Below are positions 10,136-20,043 of a stretch of DNA of 64,000 nucleotides, in pieces; position 1 is the first letter of the stretch; each line of letters starts with the position of its first letter. The stretch is from Zavarzinia compransoris. GTDB taxonomy: Bacteria > Pseudomonadota > Alphaproteobacteria > Zavarziniales > Zavarziniaceae. A program made the translations under genes and the position numbers. The stretch lies in NCBI RefSeq assembly GCF_003173055.1, contig NZ_QGLF01000001.1, forward strand, positions 379,085 to 443,084, in the 5' to 3' direction. The notes under the pieces were generated by a model that saw only the letters and a program-made list of their open reading frames with translations, was not told the DNA's origin and did no database searches.

Positions 10136-11704
10136 TCACCCCCAGAGCCGCAGCGTCATCAAATGGCGGGACGGCGAAAACAACTTGCGCCCCATCACCC
10201 GGTAGAGCCCGCCGATGGCCAGCGGCCTGTAGTCGAGGGCTAGGCAGGTGATGCCGGGTTGATAGGCGAGCCGCGCGGCGGTCAGCTCGACCGTGACCCG
10301 CCACGAGCGCCGGGGCTGGCCCAGGAGCCCCCCCAGCCGATCGGCCAGGGCCTGGGCGTCGGCCTGGGCCACCAGCGCCGTGTCGAGCACCAGGTCGCGG
10401 GCGGCCGGATAAGCCGCCTTGACGGCCGGAGCGCTCCACACGGCCTCGCGCCACTCGCGCGCCAGCTCGGCCGCGCGATCGGTTTCGCGCACCGCTCCGG
10501 CAAGATCAGAGCGGCGCATTACCGTGTAATTGCGTGCGTGCCTAACTGTTACGCGCCAAGCCGGAATGGCATCATCGGCGTCGTCAACCGCAAGGTCGCG
10601 GATGCTGTAGCTGTCGAGGGTTTCGGCCGGGGCGCCGGCGGGCGCTGCAAGCAGGCCGATTTGCCATACCCCGACACTGTCCGGCGCGACCCAGCCGCCC
10701 ATGCTGGCCGCCAGGGTCTCGATCACTGAGCGATATGAGGTCGCGCCCTCGATCCATAGGCCCACCGGCGCCGGTGCCGACACAGCGCCGAAGGTCCCGC
10801 CGATCTGGCCGGCCGGGGTGCCGCGGCGCTCAAGAAGTCGCTTGATCAGCCCCGGTGCGGTCGCGACATAGGCGCCCCCGACCGCGCCCTTGAGGGTCGC
10901 GCTAAGGGCGGCCGAGATGATGCCGCCGCCCAGCATGACCAGGCCCCTGGCCCGGTCCCTGACATAGGCCCCCGACGCCGGCGCCATCGAAGCGTCGAAA
11001 TCCGCTGACGACAGGTCGCCGGCCATGGTGGCGCCGGCGTCGCCGCCGCCGACACGCAAAATCTCGTCACTGTAGTCGCCGCCGTCGTTGAGCTGATACA
11101 CCTGCCGTGCCGTGTTAACGCAGGGGGGCGAGATATTGGCCCGCGTCAGGTCACCCAGCGCGATCGGCACCGCCTTGCCGATGAGGTCGTCGCTCGTGCC
11201 CTCATAGCCGGCCGCGCCGCTATTGGTGCCCAAGTAAGTGCGGCCCTGCACCGCCTCGTCGAGTGTGCCGCGCGGGTCGTAGCAGAGCAGGCGCAGCCGG
11301 CTCGGGCCAGTAACGGAGAGATCCTGGCGCACCGCCTCGACGCGGCCAGACATCAAGCGCGACCAGGTCGCCCAGGGGGCGGGCGTGCCGTCGATTGCGG
11401 TATCGCCCCAGTAGATGGCGACGTCACCCCAGGTCGCGCCGGCATAGGCTGCGAGCGCTCCGCCGGTGGCGGAGAGCACGATCTCGCCGCCCCCCACCGT
11501 CGATGCCAGCCGGGAGAGATCGGCGTAAAGCTCGGTTGAGATCTCGCCAACCTCGACGAGCAGCTCGCGTGCGCTGGCGTTGGGCCGGGCCGGGTCGGCG
11601 GGCGACCATGGCCTGATCGGGCTGTCGCTGACGCGCAGCACCTCGGGGCTACCCCCGGCCGGGGTGACGGCGATTTCCGCCACGATCGCGCGCAGCCTGG
11701 TCAT
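10136..11704 (-). CDS. phage tail tip / baseplate hub candidate
   Basis: 522 residues. It follows the tape measure gene with a 4-bp overlap, the usual place of distal tail or tail-tip genes in siphophages. Recognisable features are a repetitive beta structure with SGRVEAVRQDLSVTGPSRLRLLCYDPRGTLDEAVQ near residues 118-150 and a C-terminal beta region. No catalytic motif is seen. Only this and one further tail gene lie between the tape measure and the fibre, fewer than in lambda-like tails. Confidence 0.7.
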   Translation of the reverse strand: MTRLRAIVAEIAVTPAGGSPEVLRVSDSPIRPWSPADPARPNASARELLVEVGEISTELYADLSRLASTVGGGEIVLSATGGALAAYAGATWGDVAIYWGDTAIDGTPAPWATWSRLMSGRVEAVRQDLSVTGPSRLRLLCYDPRGTLDEAVQGRTYLGTNSGAAGYEGTSDDLIGKAVPIALGDLTRANISPPCVNTARQVYQLNDGGDYSDEILRVGGGDAGATMAGDLSSADFDASMAPASGAYVRDRARGLVMLGGGIISAALSATLKGAVGGAYVATAPGLIKRLLERRGTPAGQIGGTFGAVSAPAPVGLWIEGATSYRSVIETLAASMGGWVAPDSVGVWQIGLLAAPAGAPAETLDSYSIRDLAVDDADDAIPAWRVTVRHARNYTVMRRSDLAGAVRETDRAAELAREWREAVWSAPAVKAAYPAARDLVLDTALVAQADAQALADRLGGLLGQPRRSWRVTVELTAARLAYQPGITCLALDYRPLAIGGLYRVMGRKLFSPSRHLMTLRLWG

Positions 11705-14700
11705 GCGGCGACCCTCGCCAGCATCTTAGTCAGCATCATCGAGAGGTTTTCGACCGCCCTTCGCAGGGCGGCGATTTCGGCACGTGTCGCATCACGCTGG
11801 TCGGCAGCCTGGTCGGCATCGCCCTGGCCGCTCAGGGTCAGGGCGGCGACGCGGTCGTTGAGCGCCCGCAGCTGCGCCAGCATCTCGCCCTGGTCGCCGG
11901 CGGCGGCGCCGGCCGAGTGGATGACGATCGGCGACGAGCGCAGGGCCTCCGGCAGGCGGCCGGCCCGGTTGATGTAGTCGAGGGCGGGGCCCGTTTCTGC
12001 ATTGTTGCTGGGGGCCCGCACCACATACTCGTTTCCAGCCAGTATCGTCTTGACCGAATCCACCCCCCAGATGCCGCCCTGCACCGTGCCGCCGGCGGCG
12101 TACCCGACAAAAGGCCTTCGGGTCCACTCCGCGGCCGCGGCGAGATTATAGAAGCCACCCGTAATGTCACTCCAGTCAACACCTTCCAGCATGCCGCGCC
12201 ACTGGTCGCTCAGCCCGCTAATGGTCTCGTCGAGATTGTGCAAATAAGCACGATAAATCGACTTGTAATCGTTGGGGTCGGCGGCCACCCCGACGCGACC
12301 GTTAGCCATCCACAACTCAAGAGCGGCGGAGCCGTCCTGATTTTGCAGGTCCTTATCCTTGACTTCGACGCGAAAGGGGGGGAGCTCGCCGCCGACGATC
12401 GACTGCACTTGCTTACCGAGATCGACCAGCTGCGCCGCCAGCGCTTGAGCACGCGGAATGTTAGTTTCGGCGCCGTTGGCGCTGCGCAAGGCCGTGCCCG
12501 CGATATTACCGGCAGCATCGACGTCGACGGCGACGTGCCTGATATACTGCGACTGGCTGGTGGTCGGCAGCACCCGGCCCACGGTAGCACCGGCTTTACC
12601 CGCTGCGGCATTGGCGACCGAGCCGACGCCGGCATTGTACTCGGCGAAAGCCGCATCTTTGGCGGCCTGCTCGGCCGTGATCGCGGCCGCGGCTGCGATC
12701 CGGTCGCGCTCGGCCTGGGCCAGGCCCAGGTACTGGGACAGCAGCTCCGCGACGGTTGCATTGCCGCGGACAACCGCCGTCACCAGCGCGCCCTGGGCGG
12801 CATCGCCGCCAGCAATCACCTGCTTTATTTGTTCGGAAATTGCCACCTGCTGGGCACTCAAGCGTGCCATGACATCCGACAGCGCATTGCCCGTGACGAT
12901 CTCGCCGGTCTGGTCTTTGACCGCCCCGGCTGTCAAGTCGGCAAGACTATTGCCGGCCCATAGGGCCACCAGCTGGTCGCTGGTCAGCTTGCCGATGCTG
13001 ATCAGCTGCCCGGTGGCGGCATTAACGGCCGTCGTCGTGGTGCCCATGATGGTGACAAGCCCGGCCTGGACGGTATCCAGCGCTTGGCGCAGGGGCGCGG
13101 CGGCCTCGACGTCGCCGAGGCCGGCCGCGGTCACGTAGCGGAGCGCCTCGATGACGTCCTGCACAGCCCGGCCGGAGGTCGAGGTCGCGTCGGTGATGCC
13201 GGCCTCGGCGGCCGCCAGCGCCTGGCGGGTGGCATCAGCCCTGGCCGTGCGATCAAGTCCCTGATCGGTCATGATCCAGAGCGCATCGAGGAGCGATCGG
13301 GTGGCGACCGATTCGCTCCAGTTGATGTAGGCGAGATGGTCGCGGCTTTGGCCGATCGCCTCGCGGAGAGGCACCGCCTCGGCGGTCGCGATCAGGCCAT
13401 CGGCTGCGACAGCCCGCAGCCTGTCGATCAGGCCCGCCAGGATGGCGGTGCCGGCAGTGTCGGTTGACGAGATCGCCGCCTGGGCGCGATCGAGCGCGGC
13501 CTGCACCCCACCCGTCGCCACCGCGCCGGCAAGGTCGCCGGCTTCCGTCGCCGCGCGGAGGGCGGTGATCAGGGCGCCCAGTGCCTGGCCGGAGGCCGAG
13601 GTCGCGTCGGTGATGCCGGCCTCGGCCACCGCCAGCGCCTGGCGGGTGGCATCAGCCCGGGCCGTGCGATCGAGCCCCTGGTCGGTCGCCACCCACAGGG
13701 CATCCAGCACGCCACGAGTGGCGACCGATTCGCTCCAGTTGATGTAGGCGAGATGGTCGCGGCTTTGGCCGATCGCCTCGCGGAGAGGCGCCGCCTCGGC
13801 GGTCGCGATCAGGCCATCGGCTGCGACAGCCCGCAGCCTGTCGATCAGGCCCGCCAGGATGGCGGTGCCGGCAGTGTCGGTTGACGAGATCGCCGCCTGG
13901 GCGCGATCGAGCGCGGCCGTGGTCGGGCCCGCCGCCACCACCGCCAGCAGCCCCTGCTGCATGACGACCTGTAGTGCCGCGACGGTGCTGCGGAGGCTCG
14001 CCGCCTCGGCGCTCTCGACCCCGATCAGGGCCTGCTGCACGGTGGCGAGGCGGCCGTTGATGGTGGCGGCGTCGGTGATCGTGATGCCGCCGGCGATCTG
14101 GCCGCGCACGGCGATGATCGCCTGCTCCGCGGCCACGAGCCGGGCGCTGGTCGTGCTCGTCTGGCCGATCGTCAGGGCGTTGGTCGACTCGATCAGGCCG
14201 CCGATTGCCGCCAGCGCCGCCAACTGCTCGCGGAGCAGGAGTTCGTTGACGCCGGCCTCATCCGCCAAGTTGCTCCTAATGCTCTCCAGCACGCGGGTCT
14301 GGGCATCAATGAGTTCGGCCTGGTACTCGGCGGCGCTGGCCAGGCCGGCGCTGCTCGCGGTGGCCGCGGCCAGTTGCCCCTGCACGAGGTTGTAGTCGCC
14401 GATATAGGCATCGGTGTCTGAATTGTAATCCCGGGAGGCGCGGAGGAACGCCTCGGCCAGTTGTGGTAGCCGGGACAGGGCGCTCTGGTCGCCACCCTTG
14501 GCCGCCGCCGAGGCCGAGAAGAAATCGCCCCGCAGGTCGGTCAGCACTTGCTGGGGCGAGAGGATCGAGAGGTCGCCCCGGGCCAGCCCGTCCCGCGCCG
14601 TCGCCAGCGACCGCGCCGCCTCGCGATAGGCATCGGCACTCTGGCGGGCCGTGGTCGCCGAGGCGGACGAGGCTTTGATCTGGCCGTCAACCGCCGTCGA

Positions 14701-17700
14701 CAGGCCGCGGAAGGCGATCTCGACCTGCAACGCAAGGCTTTCCGCGGCACCCGCAACCGTGTTGATCGCAGCGAGTTGGTCGGCGGTCAGGTCCTTGATT
14801 TTTGAGCGGACTTCCAGCGCGTTTAGCCGATAGATCCTGCCCATGTCGGCACCAAGCGCGGTCGCGTCCTTAATCCGCTGCCCCTGCGCGGTCAGCAGGT
14901 CCTCCACGTCGTTCAGATAGCCGGCCCCAAGGCCCTCGGTGATCGATCGATCCAGCGCGGCGTTGAAATCGTTCCGCAGCTTGGTCAACGACGCAGTGTA
15001 ACCGGCATTGACATCGTCGAGTGTCAGGCCAAGGGTACCCAGGTTTTCGCGGAAGACTTTGAAGGACTCGTCCAGCGCGGAAAGAGCAGCCTCGGCCTCG
15101 CTGACGGTGGCCTTCTTTTCCTTGAGGCCGACCAGCGTCAGGCCGAACTCGCGGACGGCCGCGGCGGCATCGCCGAGATCGAGGCGCGCCGCATCGGCCT
15201 TGAACACCCTCAGCGCCTCGACCTGCTGCTCGATGCTGTCGCGCGCCGCCTTCCGGGCCTGGTCTTCGAGGCCGTAGCCTCCGACCAGCGCCTTGATCGT
15301 GTCGTGATACCCAGCCGCGAAGTCGAGCAGGCGCAGCGCCTCGTCGATGTCGGCGGAGAAATCGATCTTGGCCAGCGCCTTCTGCATCTCGATCGGCAGC
15401 GACTCGGCATACTGGCGGCCAATGGCGGCAATCGACTGCCCGATCAGGCTCTTGATGCCGGCCTCGTCGCTGGAGGCGCGGAATTCCTGCCGGACCTCGC
15501 CGTTCTCAAGGATGTAGGAACGCGAGCCATCGCGGCTGCCAACCCCGAACGAGACGCCCGCCGCCGACAGATCGGCGTATTTGCCGAAGGCCGCCTGCGC
15601 CGCATCGCGCACGGCATCAGATGCCACCCTGGCCCCGGCCCAATTCTCCGCGCTGTATTTCTTGCCGGTCTGCCCCTGATCGACGCCCGGCGCATTCGAG
15701 GACAGGTCAATGATGGTGTTGACGCCCTCCATGTTGCTTGGCTTGCTGTTGAGCATGCCCCCGAGCAACCCCGCAACGCCGCCGACGAGCGCGCCGAGGG
15801 GGTTGCCGCCGGTGATCAGTAACCCGCTAAGGGCGCCGGCGGCGGCACCGCCGCCTGCGGAGACCAATTTGTTGCCGGGCGCCAAGCCGGAGAGGAACTG
15901 AGAAATGCCAAACCCGGCACCGCCAGCGCCGAGGATCGAGCCGAGGCCGATCTCACCAAAGGTGCCAAACAGCCCGGCAGTGCCATTGCCTGCCGATGTG
16001 ACGCCGCCGCCCGTGAGGAAGCCCGGCGCGGCGCCGGTGGTGGCCGCGACCGAAGCCGGCGCAGTCGAGGCCGTCCCGAAAAGATAAGAGTTGATCCCCG
16101 CCATCCAGCCTCCGCCGGCCCCGCCGCCGAGCAGATTGGACAGTCCCATCAGGTCGGTGATTGATCCACCGCGGCCGCCGGCAGAGGCCATGGCGCTGCT
16201 GGTCGACAACCCCAGGCTGGCAGCGGCCTCTGTGCCAAAGGCAGCGTTGACGACGCCGCCGATGATCGGCCTGAAGACCAGCGCCGCGGCGATCTCCGCA
16301 GAGAGGTCCCAAAAGAGGCCTTTGAGATCATCCGCGAAACTCTCGAAAGCATTTTCGCCGCCATCAAGGACTTTTCGAAAGGCCGTTGAAAGGCTGTCCT
16401 GGATCGCCTCGCCCGCTCGGCGATAGGCACCCGTCAGGATGTCGCTTTGAGCCGTCCTGGCCGTCAGCGCGGCGGTGGTGCGCAGCGTCTGCTCATAAAG
16501 CCGCAATTCCGACGCGCCGACCTCTCGCCAGTTGGCCCCGTAGCGGCCCTGTAGCTCGATCTCCTTTTCTCGCAACGCGATCAGGTATTCCCGCCGCGCC
16601 GTGCTCTCGCCCAACAGCGTCAGCTCGTATTCCGCTAACTCCAGCGCTTGGCGCTGCCGGTCGATGCCGGCCAGTGCCATGGCGCGCTCCGCCTCGTCGT
16701 TGGCCCCCGCCATAGCGCCGCGCATCTCGGTGATGATGCGGGTAAGCTGTTCCTTGGCGTCACCTTCGGCGACGGCCGCCGCCGCGATCAGCGGGCGTAG
16801 GGCCTGCTCGACCTGCAATGCCCGGGTGGCATCAGCAGCCGTCAGCGTCCCGGCCTCCACCATCCCGTTTACTGCCGCCTGGGCCGCCGCCTGATCCCGG
16901 ATCTGCGCGACCTGCTGCGCCGCCGCCAGGGCTGTGCCGGCGACCTGCTCGGCCAGCAGGCGCTGGGCCATGACGGCGGCGTTGACCCCGGAGGTCACGG
17001 CCTCGATCGACGCTTCCCGTTGTGCGTCGGCCCGCATCCCGGCGGCCGACGAGATCAGGTAGGCGTCCGCCGCAGCAAGGCTGGCCGTCAGTGCCGCTGC
17101 GCGCTCACCCAAGGCCTGTGTCCCCGCGGCGATGGCTTGGTCGCCGGCGGCGCGAATCTCCGCCTCGCGCTGCTCCGCGGTCATGACCCGTGTCGATAGC
17201 TCGACACGCTTCAGGGCTTCTGCCGCGGCGCGTTTTTCCGCTGTGGTCCGGGCCTCCATCGCCGCCTGCTGTGCCCTTAGCGTCGCGGCGGCGGGGTCAC
17301 CAATCGCGATCGTCTCGCGCAGTGTGTCGTTAAGCGCCTGCTGTTGCCGTGTGATCGCGACGGTAGCAGCAGGGGCCTCCCCCGGCGCGCCGCTTGGCAG
17401 GTTATTGTAGTAGGCCGCCTGGTTTTGCAGATCCTGGAGCTGCCGGGCATAACTGTTCACCGGGGCCTCGCGGGCCCGGGTCGCGGCTTCATCGCGGCGG
17501 CGGCGCTCGGCCTCCGAAGAGGCTGAGGCGGGGTCGGCGGGTGCCGCCGGCAATGCCTCCAATTGGCGGCGCAGCCCGCGGTTCTCTTCACGGAGTTGCT
17601 CGATCAGCCTGCCGCGCTGGCCCGGAAACTCGCGCTCGTACTGGCCGATTTCGCGATCATTGGCAGCAATCCGCCCCTCCAACTCGCGACGAATGACGGC

Positions 17701-19266
17701 CGGGGAGGCCTCACCCAGCGCGATCGACGCGCGATCGTCGACATATTCGCCGATTGCCCGGATCGCATTGCTGGACCAGTTGTATACCCCCTCCCACGCT
17801 CGACCGAGCAGTGAGGTTGCCTGCGCCGCATCCGCCAGGCGGCCGGTCAGGCCGGCGATCAAGGCGTCCTGGGACGCCGTCAGCCGGCCCTGCTCGGCCA
17901 GGGTCCTCACGTAATCGGCAGTGGCGCCGTCGAGCAAGCCCATTTGCTCAAAAAGCGTCCGCGCCCCTTTGACGGGATCGGCCAGCATCTCAGCCAGCCT
18001 TTCGGCGCCGCCGGCAGCATCGGTGCCGATCGTCACCCCGAAATCGCGCGACATCTCGATTAGCCGGCCGAGCTGAGCCTCGCCGATCTTGCCGGTCGAG
18101 ACAAAGCTCGTGGCCAGCTCGACGGACGCAGACTTCGAAACGCCTGCCGCATCAGCAGAGGCTTCGGCGACTTCGATCAGGCGCTCTACCGTCACGCCGC
18201 TATTGCGGCCGAGACCTGTAACGGCGACCTCCACAGCCTTGGTCGAGGCCAGGTAGCCGGTGTAGGCAAGAGCGCCGCCGACCACCGCGCTGGCAATACC
18301 ACCGATGGCCAGTCGCGCTGGCGTCAGGTACCCGACCAGCGCCCGCGCCGCATTGCCCCAGCCCCCGAAAATTTGTGAGATCTGGGGCCCTTGCTGGAGG
18401 GCAACCATAGCTGGGCTCAGGCCGCCCGCCAGGGAGACGACGACGTCGTTGATCTGATAAGCGAGGTTGGAGGCCTCGTGTGCGGCCAACCGCCCGGTCG
18501 CGGCGTAACCCGTCAGGCCCGAGCGCGCCCCGGCCAGCGCCGCCCGCTGGCGATCGAGCGCCTGGGCCTGGCGCTCGATCGCCACAGCAGCCTCGGCCTT
18601 GGTCAGGATGCCCAGGCGCTCGGCATCCTGGATGTCGCGAAGCGCGGCGGCATGGGCCTGCTCGGCCGCCGCCAGCGGCAAGTATTTCGCGCGTACCTGG
18701 TCGGTCGCGACGGCGCCGGCGACAACGGCCGCCGCCAGGCCGCGCCAGGCGGCTTCGGTGGGATCGAGGGCCCGGCGCTGCTCGTCGAGGGCGGCGCTGG
18801 CTCGGGCCGAGGCGGCGGCAGCCTGGTCCTGGGCGATCGCGCCCAGCCGGACGGCCAGAGTGATCTCATCCTGGGCGCGGGCATGGGCCTGCTCGGCCGC
18901 CGCCAGCGGCACATAGCGGGCGCGCAGGGCCTCAATGCTGGAAGCGGCGGCACCGGCGGCAGTCACCACGGAGCGCCAGGCGTCCGACTGGCGGGTGGTG
19001 GCGGCCACCGTAGTGTCGGCCGCCTGGGTGGTGGCGGCGGCCATGCCGCCGATCGCGGCGGTGACTTGGTCGCCCGCCGCGCGGACCTGGCCGCCGACAC
19101 CGATGACGGCGGCCTCGATCCTGGCGAGGCCGGCGCCAAGGGCGGTGATCGCCGTTGTGACGTCCGCCGTCATCGCGGCGGTGGCGGCGCCCAGGCCGAC
19201 GATTTCGGCCTTGGCCTCGCCGCCGCCGTCGACGGTCAGCCGGATTTTGAGCGCAAGATCGCTCAT
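11701..19266 (-). CDS. tape measure protein, exceptionally long (2521 residues)
   Basis: Long Ala-rich helical protein that sets tail length and leaves with the DNA. The N-terminus (MSDLALKIRLTVDGGGEAKAEI) is typical of lambda-type tape measure proteins. It is followed by coiled-coil helices, and a hydrophobic glycine-rich segment (GLLITGGNPLGALVGGVAGLLGGML) lies near the middle. The C-terminal part ends with the recurrent YAAGGTVQGGIWGVDSVKTILAGNEYVVRAP motif. It lies directly after the frameshifted chaperone genes, as in siphophages. By the usual ratio of about 0.15 nm of tail per residue it predicts a tail near 380 nm. A 139-residue segment is tandemly duplicated within it. It starts by ATGA overlap. 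Confidence 0.9.
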   Translation of the reverse strand: MSDLALKIRLTVDGGGEAKAEIVGLGAATAAMTADVTTAITALGAGLARIEAAVIGVGGQVRAAGDQVTAAIGGMAAATTQAADTTVAATTRQSDAWRSVVTAAGAAASSIEALRARYVPLAAAEQAHARAQDEITLAVRLGAIAQDQAAAASARASAALDEQRRALDPTEAAWRGLAAAVVAGAVATDQVRAKYLPLAAAEQAHAAALRDIQDAERLGILTKAEAAVAIERQAQALDRQRAALAGARSGLTGYAATGRLAAHEASNLAYQINDVVVSLAGGLSPAMVALQQGPQISQIFGGWGNAARALVGYLTPARLAIGGIASAVVGGALAYTGYLASTKAVEVAVTGLGRNSGVTVERLIEVAEASADAAGVSKSASVELATSFVSTGKIGEAQLGRLIEMSRDFGVTIGTDAAGGAERLAEMLADPVKGARTLFEQMGLLDGATADYVRTLAEQGRLTASQDALIAGLTGRLADAAQATSLLGRAWEGVYNWSSNAIRAIGEYVDDRASIALGEASPAVIRRELEGRIAANDREIGQYEREFPGQRGRLIEQLREENRGLRRQLEALPAAPADPASASSEAERRRRDEAATRAREAPVNSYARQLQDLQNQAAYYNNLPSGAPGEAPAATVAITRQQQALNDTLRETIAIGDPAAATLRAQQAAMEARTTAEKRAAAEALKRVELSTRVMTAEQREAEIRAAGDQAIAAGTQALGERAAALTASLAAADAYLISSAAGMRADAQREASIEAVTSGVNAAVMAQRLLAEQVAGTALAAAQQVAQIRDQAAAQAAVNGMVEAGTLTAADATRALQVEQALRPLIAAAAVAEGDAKEQLTRIITEMRGAMAGANDEAERAMALAGIDRQRQALELAEYELTLLGESTARREYLIALREKEIELQGRYGANWREVGASELRLYEQTLRTTAALTARTAQSDILTGAYRRAGEAIQDSLSTAFRKVLDGGENAFESFADDLKGLFWDLSAEIAAALVFRPIIGGVVNAAFGTEAAASLGLSTSSAMASAGGRGGSITDLMGLSNLLGGGAGGGWMAGINSYLFGTASTAPASVAATTGAAPGFLTGGGVTSAGNGTAGLFGTFGEIGLGSILGAGGAGFGISQFLSGLAPGNKLVSAGGGAAAGALSGLLITGGNPLGALVGGVAGLLGGMLNSKPSNMEGVNTIIDLSSNAPGVDQGQTGKKYSAENWAGARVASDAVRDAAQAAFGKYADLSAAGVSFGVGSRDGSRSYILENGEVRQEFRASSDEAGIKSLIGQSIAAIGRQYAESLPIEMQKALAKIDFSADIDEALRLLDFAAGYHDTIKALVGGYGLEDQARKAARDSIEQQVEALRVFKADAARLDLGDAAAAVREFGLTLVGLKEKKATVSEAEAALSALDESFKVFRENLGTLGLTLDDVNAGYTASLTKLRNDFNAALDRSITEGLGAGYLNDVEDLLTAQGQRIKDATALGADMGRIYRLNALEVRSKIKDLTADQLAAINTVAGAAESLALQVEIAFRGLSTAVDGQIKASSASATTARQSADAYREAARSLATARDGLARGDLSILSPQQVLTDLRGDFFSASAAAKGGDQSALSRLPQLAEAFLRASRDYNSDTDAYIGDYNLVQGQLAAATASSAGLASAAEYQAELIDAQTRVLESIRSNLADEAGVNELLLREQLAALAAIGGLIESTNALTIGQTSTTSARLVAAEQAIIAVRGQIAGGITITDAATINGRLATVQQALIGVESAEAASLRSTVAALQVVMQQGLLAVVAAGPTTAALDRAQAAISSTDTAGTAILAGLIDRLRAVAADGLIATAEAAPLREAIGQSRDHLAYINWSESVATRGVLDALWVATDQGLDRTARADATRQALAVAEAGITDATSASGQALGALITALRAATEAGDLAGAVATGGVQAALDRAQAAISSTDTAGTAILAGLIDRLRAVAADGLIATAEAVPLREAIGQSRDHLAYINWSESVATRSLLDALWIMTDQGLDRTARADATRQALAAAEAGITDATSTSGRAVQDVIEALRYVTAAGLGDVEAAAPLRQALDTVQAGLVTIMGTTTTAVNAATGQLISIGKLTSDQLVALWAGNSLADLTAGAVKDQTGEIVTGNALSDVMARLSAQQVAISEQIKQVIAGGDAAQGALVTAVVRGNATVAELLSQYLGLAQAERDRIAAAAAITAEQAAKDAAFAEYNAGVGSVANAAAGKAGATVGRVLPTTSQSQYIRHVAVDVDAAGNIAGTALRSANGAETNIPRAQALAAQLVDLGKQVQSIVGGELPPFRVEVKDKDLQNQDGSAALELWMANGRVGVAADPNDYKSIYRAYLHNLDETISGLSDQWRGMLEGVDWSDITGGFYNLAAAAEWTRRPFVGYAAGGTVQGGIWGVDSVKTILAGNEYVVRAPSNNAETGPALDYINRAGRLPEALRSSPIVIHSAGAAAGDQGEMLAQLRALNDRVAALTLSGQGDADQAADQRDATRAEIAALRRAVENLSMMLTKMLARVAA
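13170..13919 (-). repeat. tandem 417-bp duplication inside the tape measure gene
   Basis: A nearly identical stretch of about 330 bp occurs at about 13170-13502 and again at 13587-13919, exactly 417 bp (139 codons) apart and in frame. The stretch containing GTTGATGTAGGCGAGATGG begins at 13321 and 13738. The encoded repeat contains SVATRxxLDALW and RDHLAYINWSE. The high DNA identity suggests a recent duplication, which would lengthen the protein and so the tail. Confidence 0.9.
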
Positions 19267-19676
19267 CGCCGGGCCGCCCGCTGCTCGGCGAGGATCTTGA
19301 GAGCCTCGTCCTCCATGGTCGCAAGATCACCAAGGAGAGCCCGGTCGAGAGTCTGGCCCAGCGCCGCGGCGCAGATCGCCACCGCCTGCATGTCGAGGCC
19401 GGCCGGCACGCCTTCGATCATCATGCCTCCCATCGGTGCGGCCCATCCCTGTGCGACGAAAACCCAGCGGCCCTCGACGGCCGCCCAGAGATCGAGGGCG
19501 GCCTCATTTTCAGGCCAGACCTCGAAATCCTCGCCAGCCGCATGGCGCCGGCTGGCGAGATAGTCCTGGACCTGCTCGGGCGAAAGCCCGGATGCCTTCA
19601 GGTCTGCGGCAAGATCGCCGTCAGCGGTCGGCTGGCGGCGGCGTGCCGCCAGGCCGTGCCGGACGGCGCCCCTCAG
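19263..19676 (-). CDS. -1 frame extension of the tail assembly chaperone
   Basis: 137 codons in the -1 frame relative to the upstream chaperone gene, beginning CTG AGG GGC right after the slippery site at 19676-19682. There is no good independent start. The region (EDFEVWPENEAALDLWAAVEGRW) resembles DUF1799-type tail proteins. By analogy with lambda G/GT, some ribosomes slip and make a 254-residue fusion needed for tape measure assembly. Its stop overlaps the tape measure start by ATGA. Confidence 0.75.
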   Translation of the reverse strand: MRGAVRHGLAARRRQPTADGDLAADLKASGLSPEQVQDYLASRRHAAGEDFEVWPENEAALDLWAAVEGRWVFVAQGWAAPMGGMMIEGVPAGLDMQAVAICAAALGQTLDRALLGDLATMEDEALKILAEQRAARR

Positions 19677-20026
19677 TTTTTTGCGCGGACGGCATCCTTG
19701 CCGATCAGGCCGGTGGCGAGCGCGACGTTCAGGGCCAGGAAAATGGCCGTATCGCCCAGCAGGGCGGCCTTGTTCTCCGGCGAGAAGGGCAGCGGGTGCC
19801 CGCTCTCGTCGGTCAGGTCGGCGCCCCACCCGATCAGGGATGCGTCCAGCACCGCCTTGGCGCCCTTGTCACCGCCGCCAGCATTTTCCGACAATGACCG
19901 TCGCTCATCATCAGGCAGGACGATGAACTTGCCGATGAAGGTGTGGCTGTCGAAGCTGCCATCCGCCTTCGGAACGTCAACGGTAACAGGGGCCTCGAAG
20001 GGGCGGCGCGATTTGAAGACGAACAT
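19673..20026 (-). CDS. tail assembly chaperone (lambda G-like position)
   Basis: 117 residues starting MFVFKSRRPFEAPVTVDVP. It lies between the tail tube and the tape measure gene, the invariant place of tail assembly chaperones, which bind the tape measure protein during tail assembly. The frame ends AAA AAC TGA, where a -1 slip would continue into the following segment. The upstream in-frame start at 20089 would reach into the tail tube gene; the chosen ATG at 20026 is 18 bases after the tail tube stop. Confidence 0.8.
   Translation of the reverse strand: MFVFKSRRPFEAPVTVDVPKADGSFDSHTFIGKFIVLPDDERRSLSENAGGGDKGAKAVLDASLIGWGADLTDESGHPLPFSPENKAALLGDTAIFLALNVALATGLIGKDAVRAKN
19676..19682 (-). 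promoter_or_regulatory. programmed -1 frameshift site A AAA AAC
   Basis: The heptamer A AAA AAC lies in the correct phase (gcA AAA AAC tga) directly before the zero-frame stop. About 20 bases downstream the message can fold GGCGGC/GCCGCC, a possible stimulatory hairpin. It links the two chaperone frames. Confidence 0.78.
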
Positions 20027-20043
20027 GATTTTCCTCTTTGAGC

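Noticed and set aside
13442-14395. Repeated plus-strand frames starting MAVPAVSVDEIAAW
   Set aside because: Antisense shadows of the duplicated tape measure segment, not duplicated genes.
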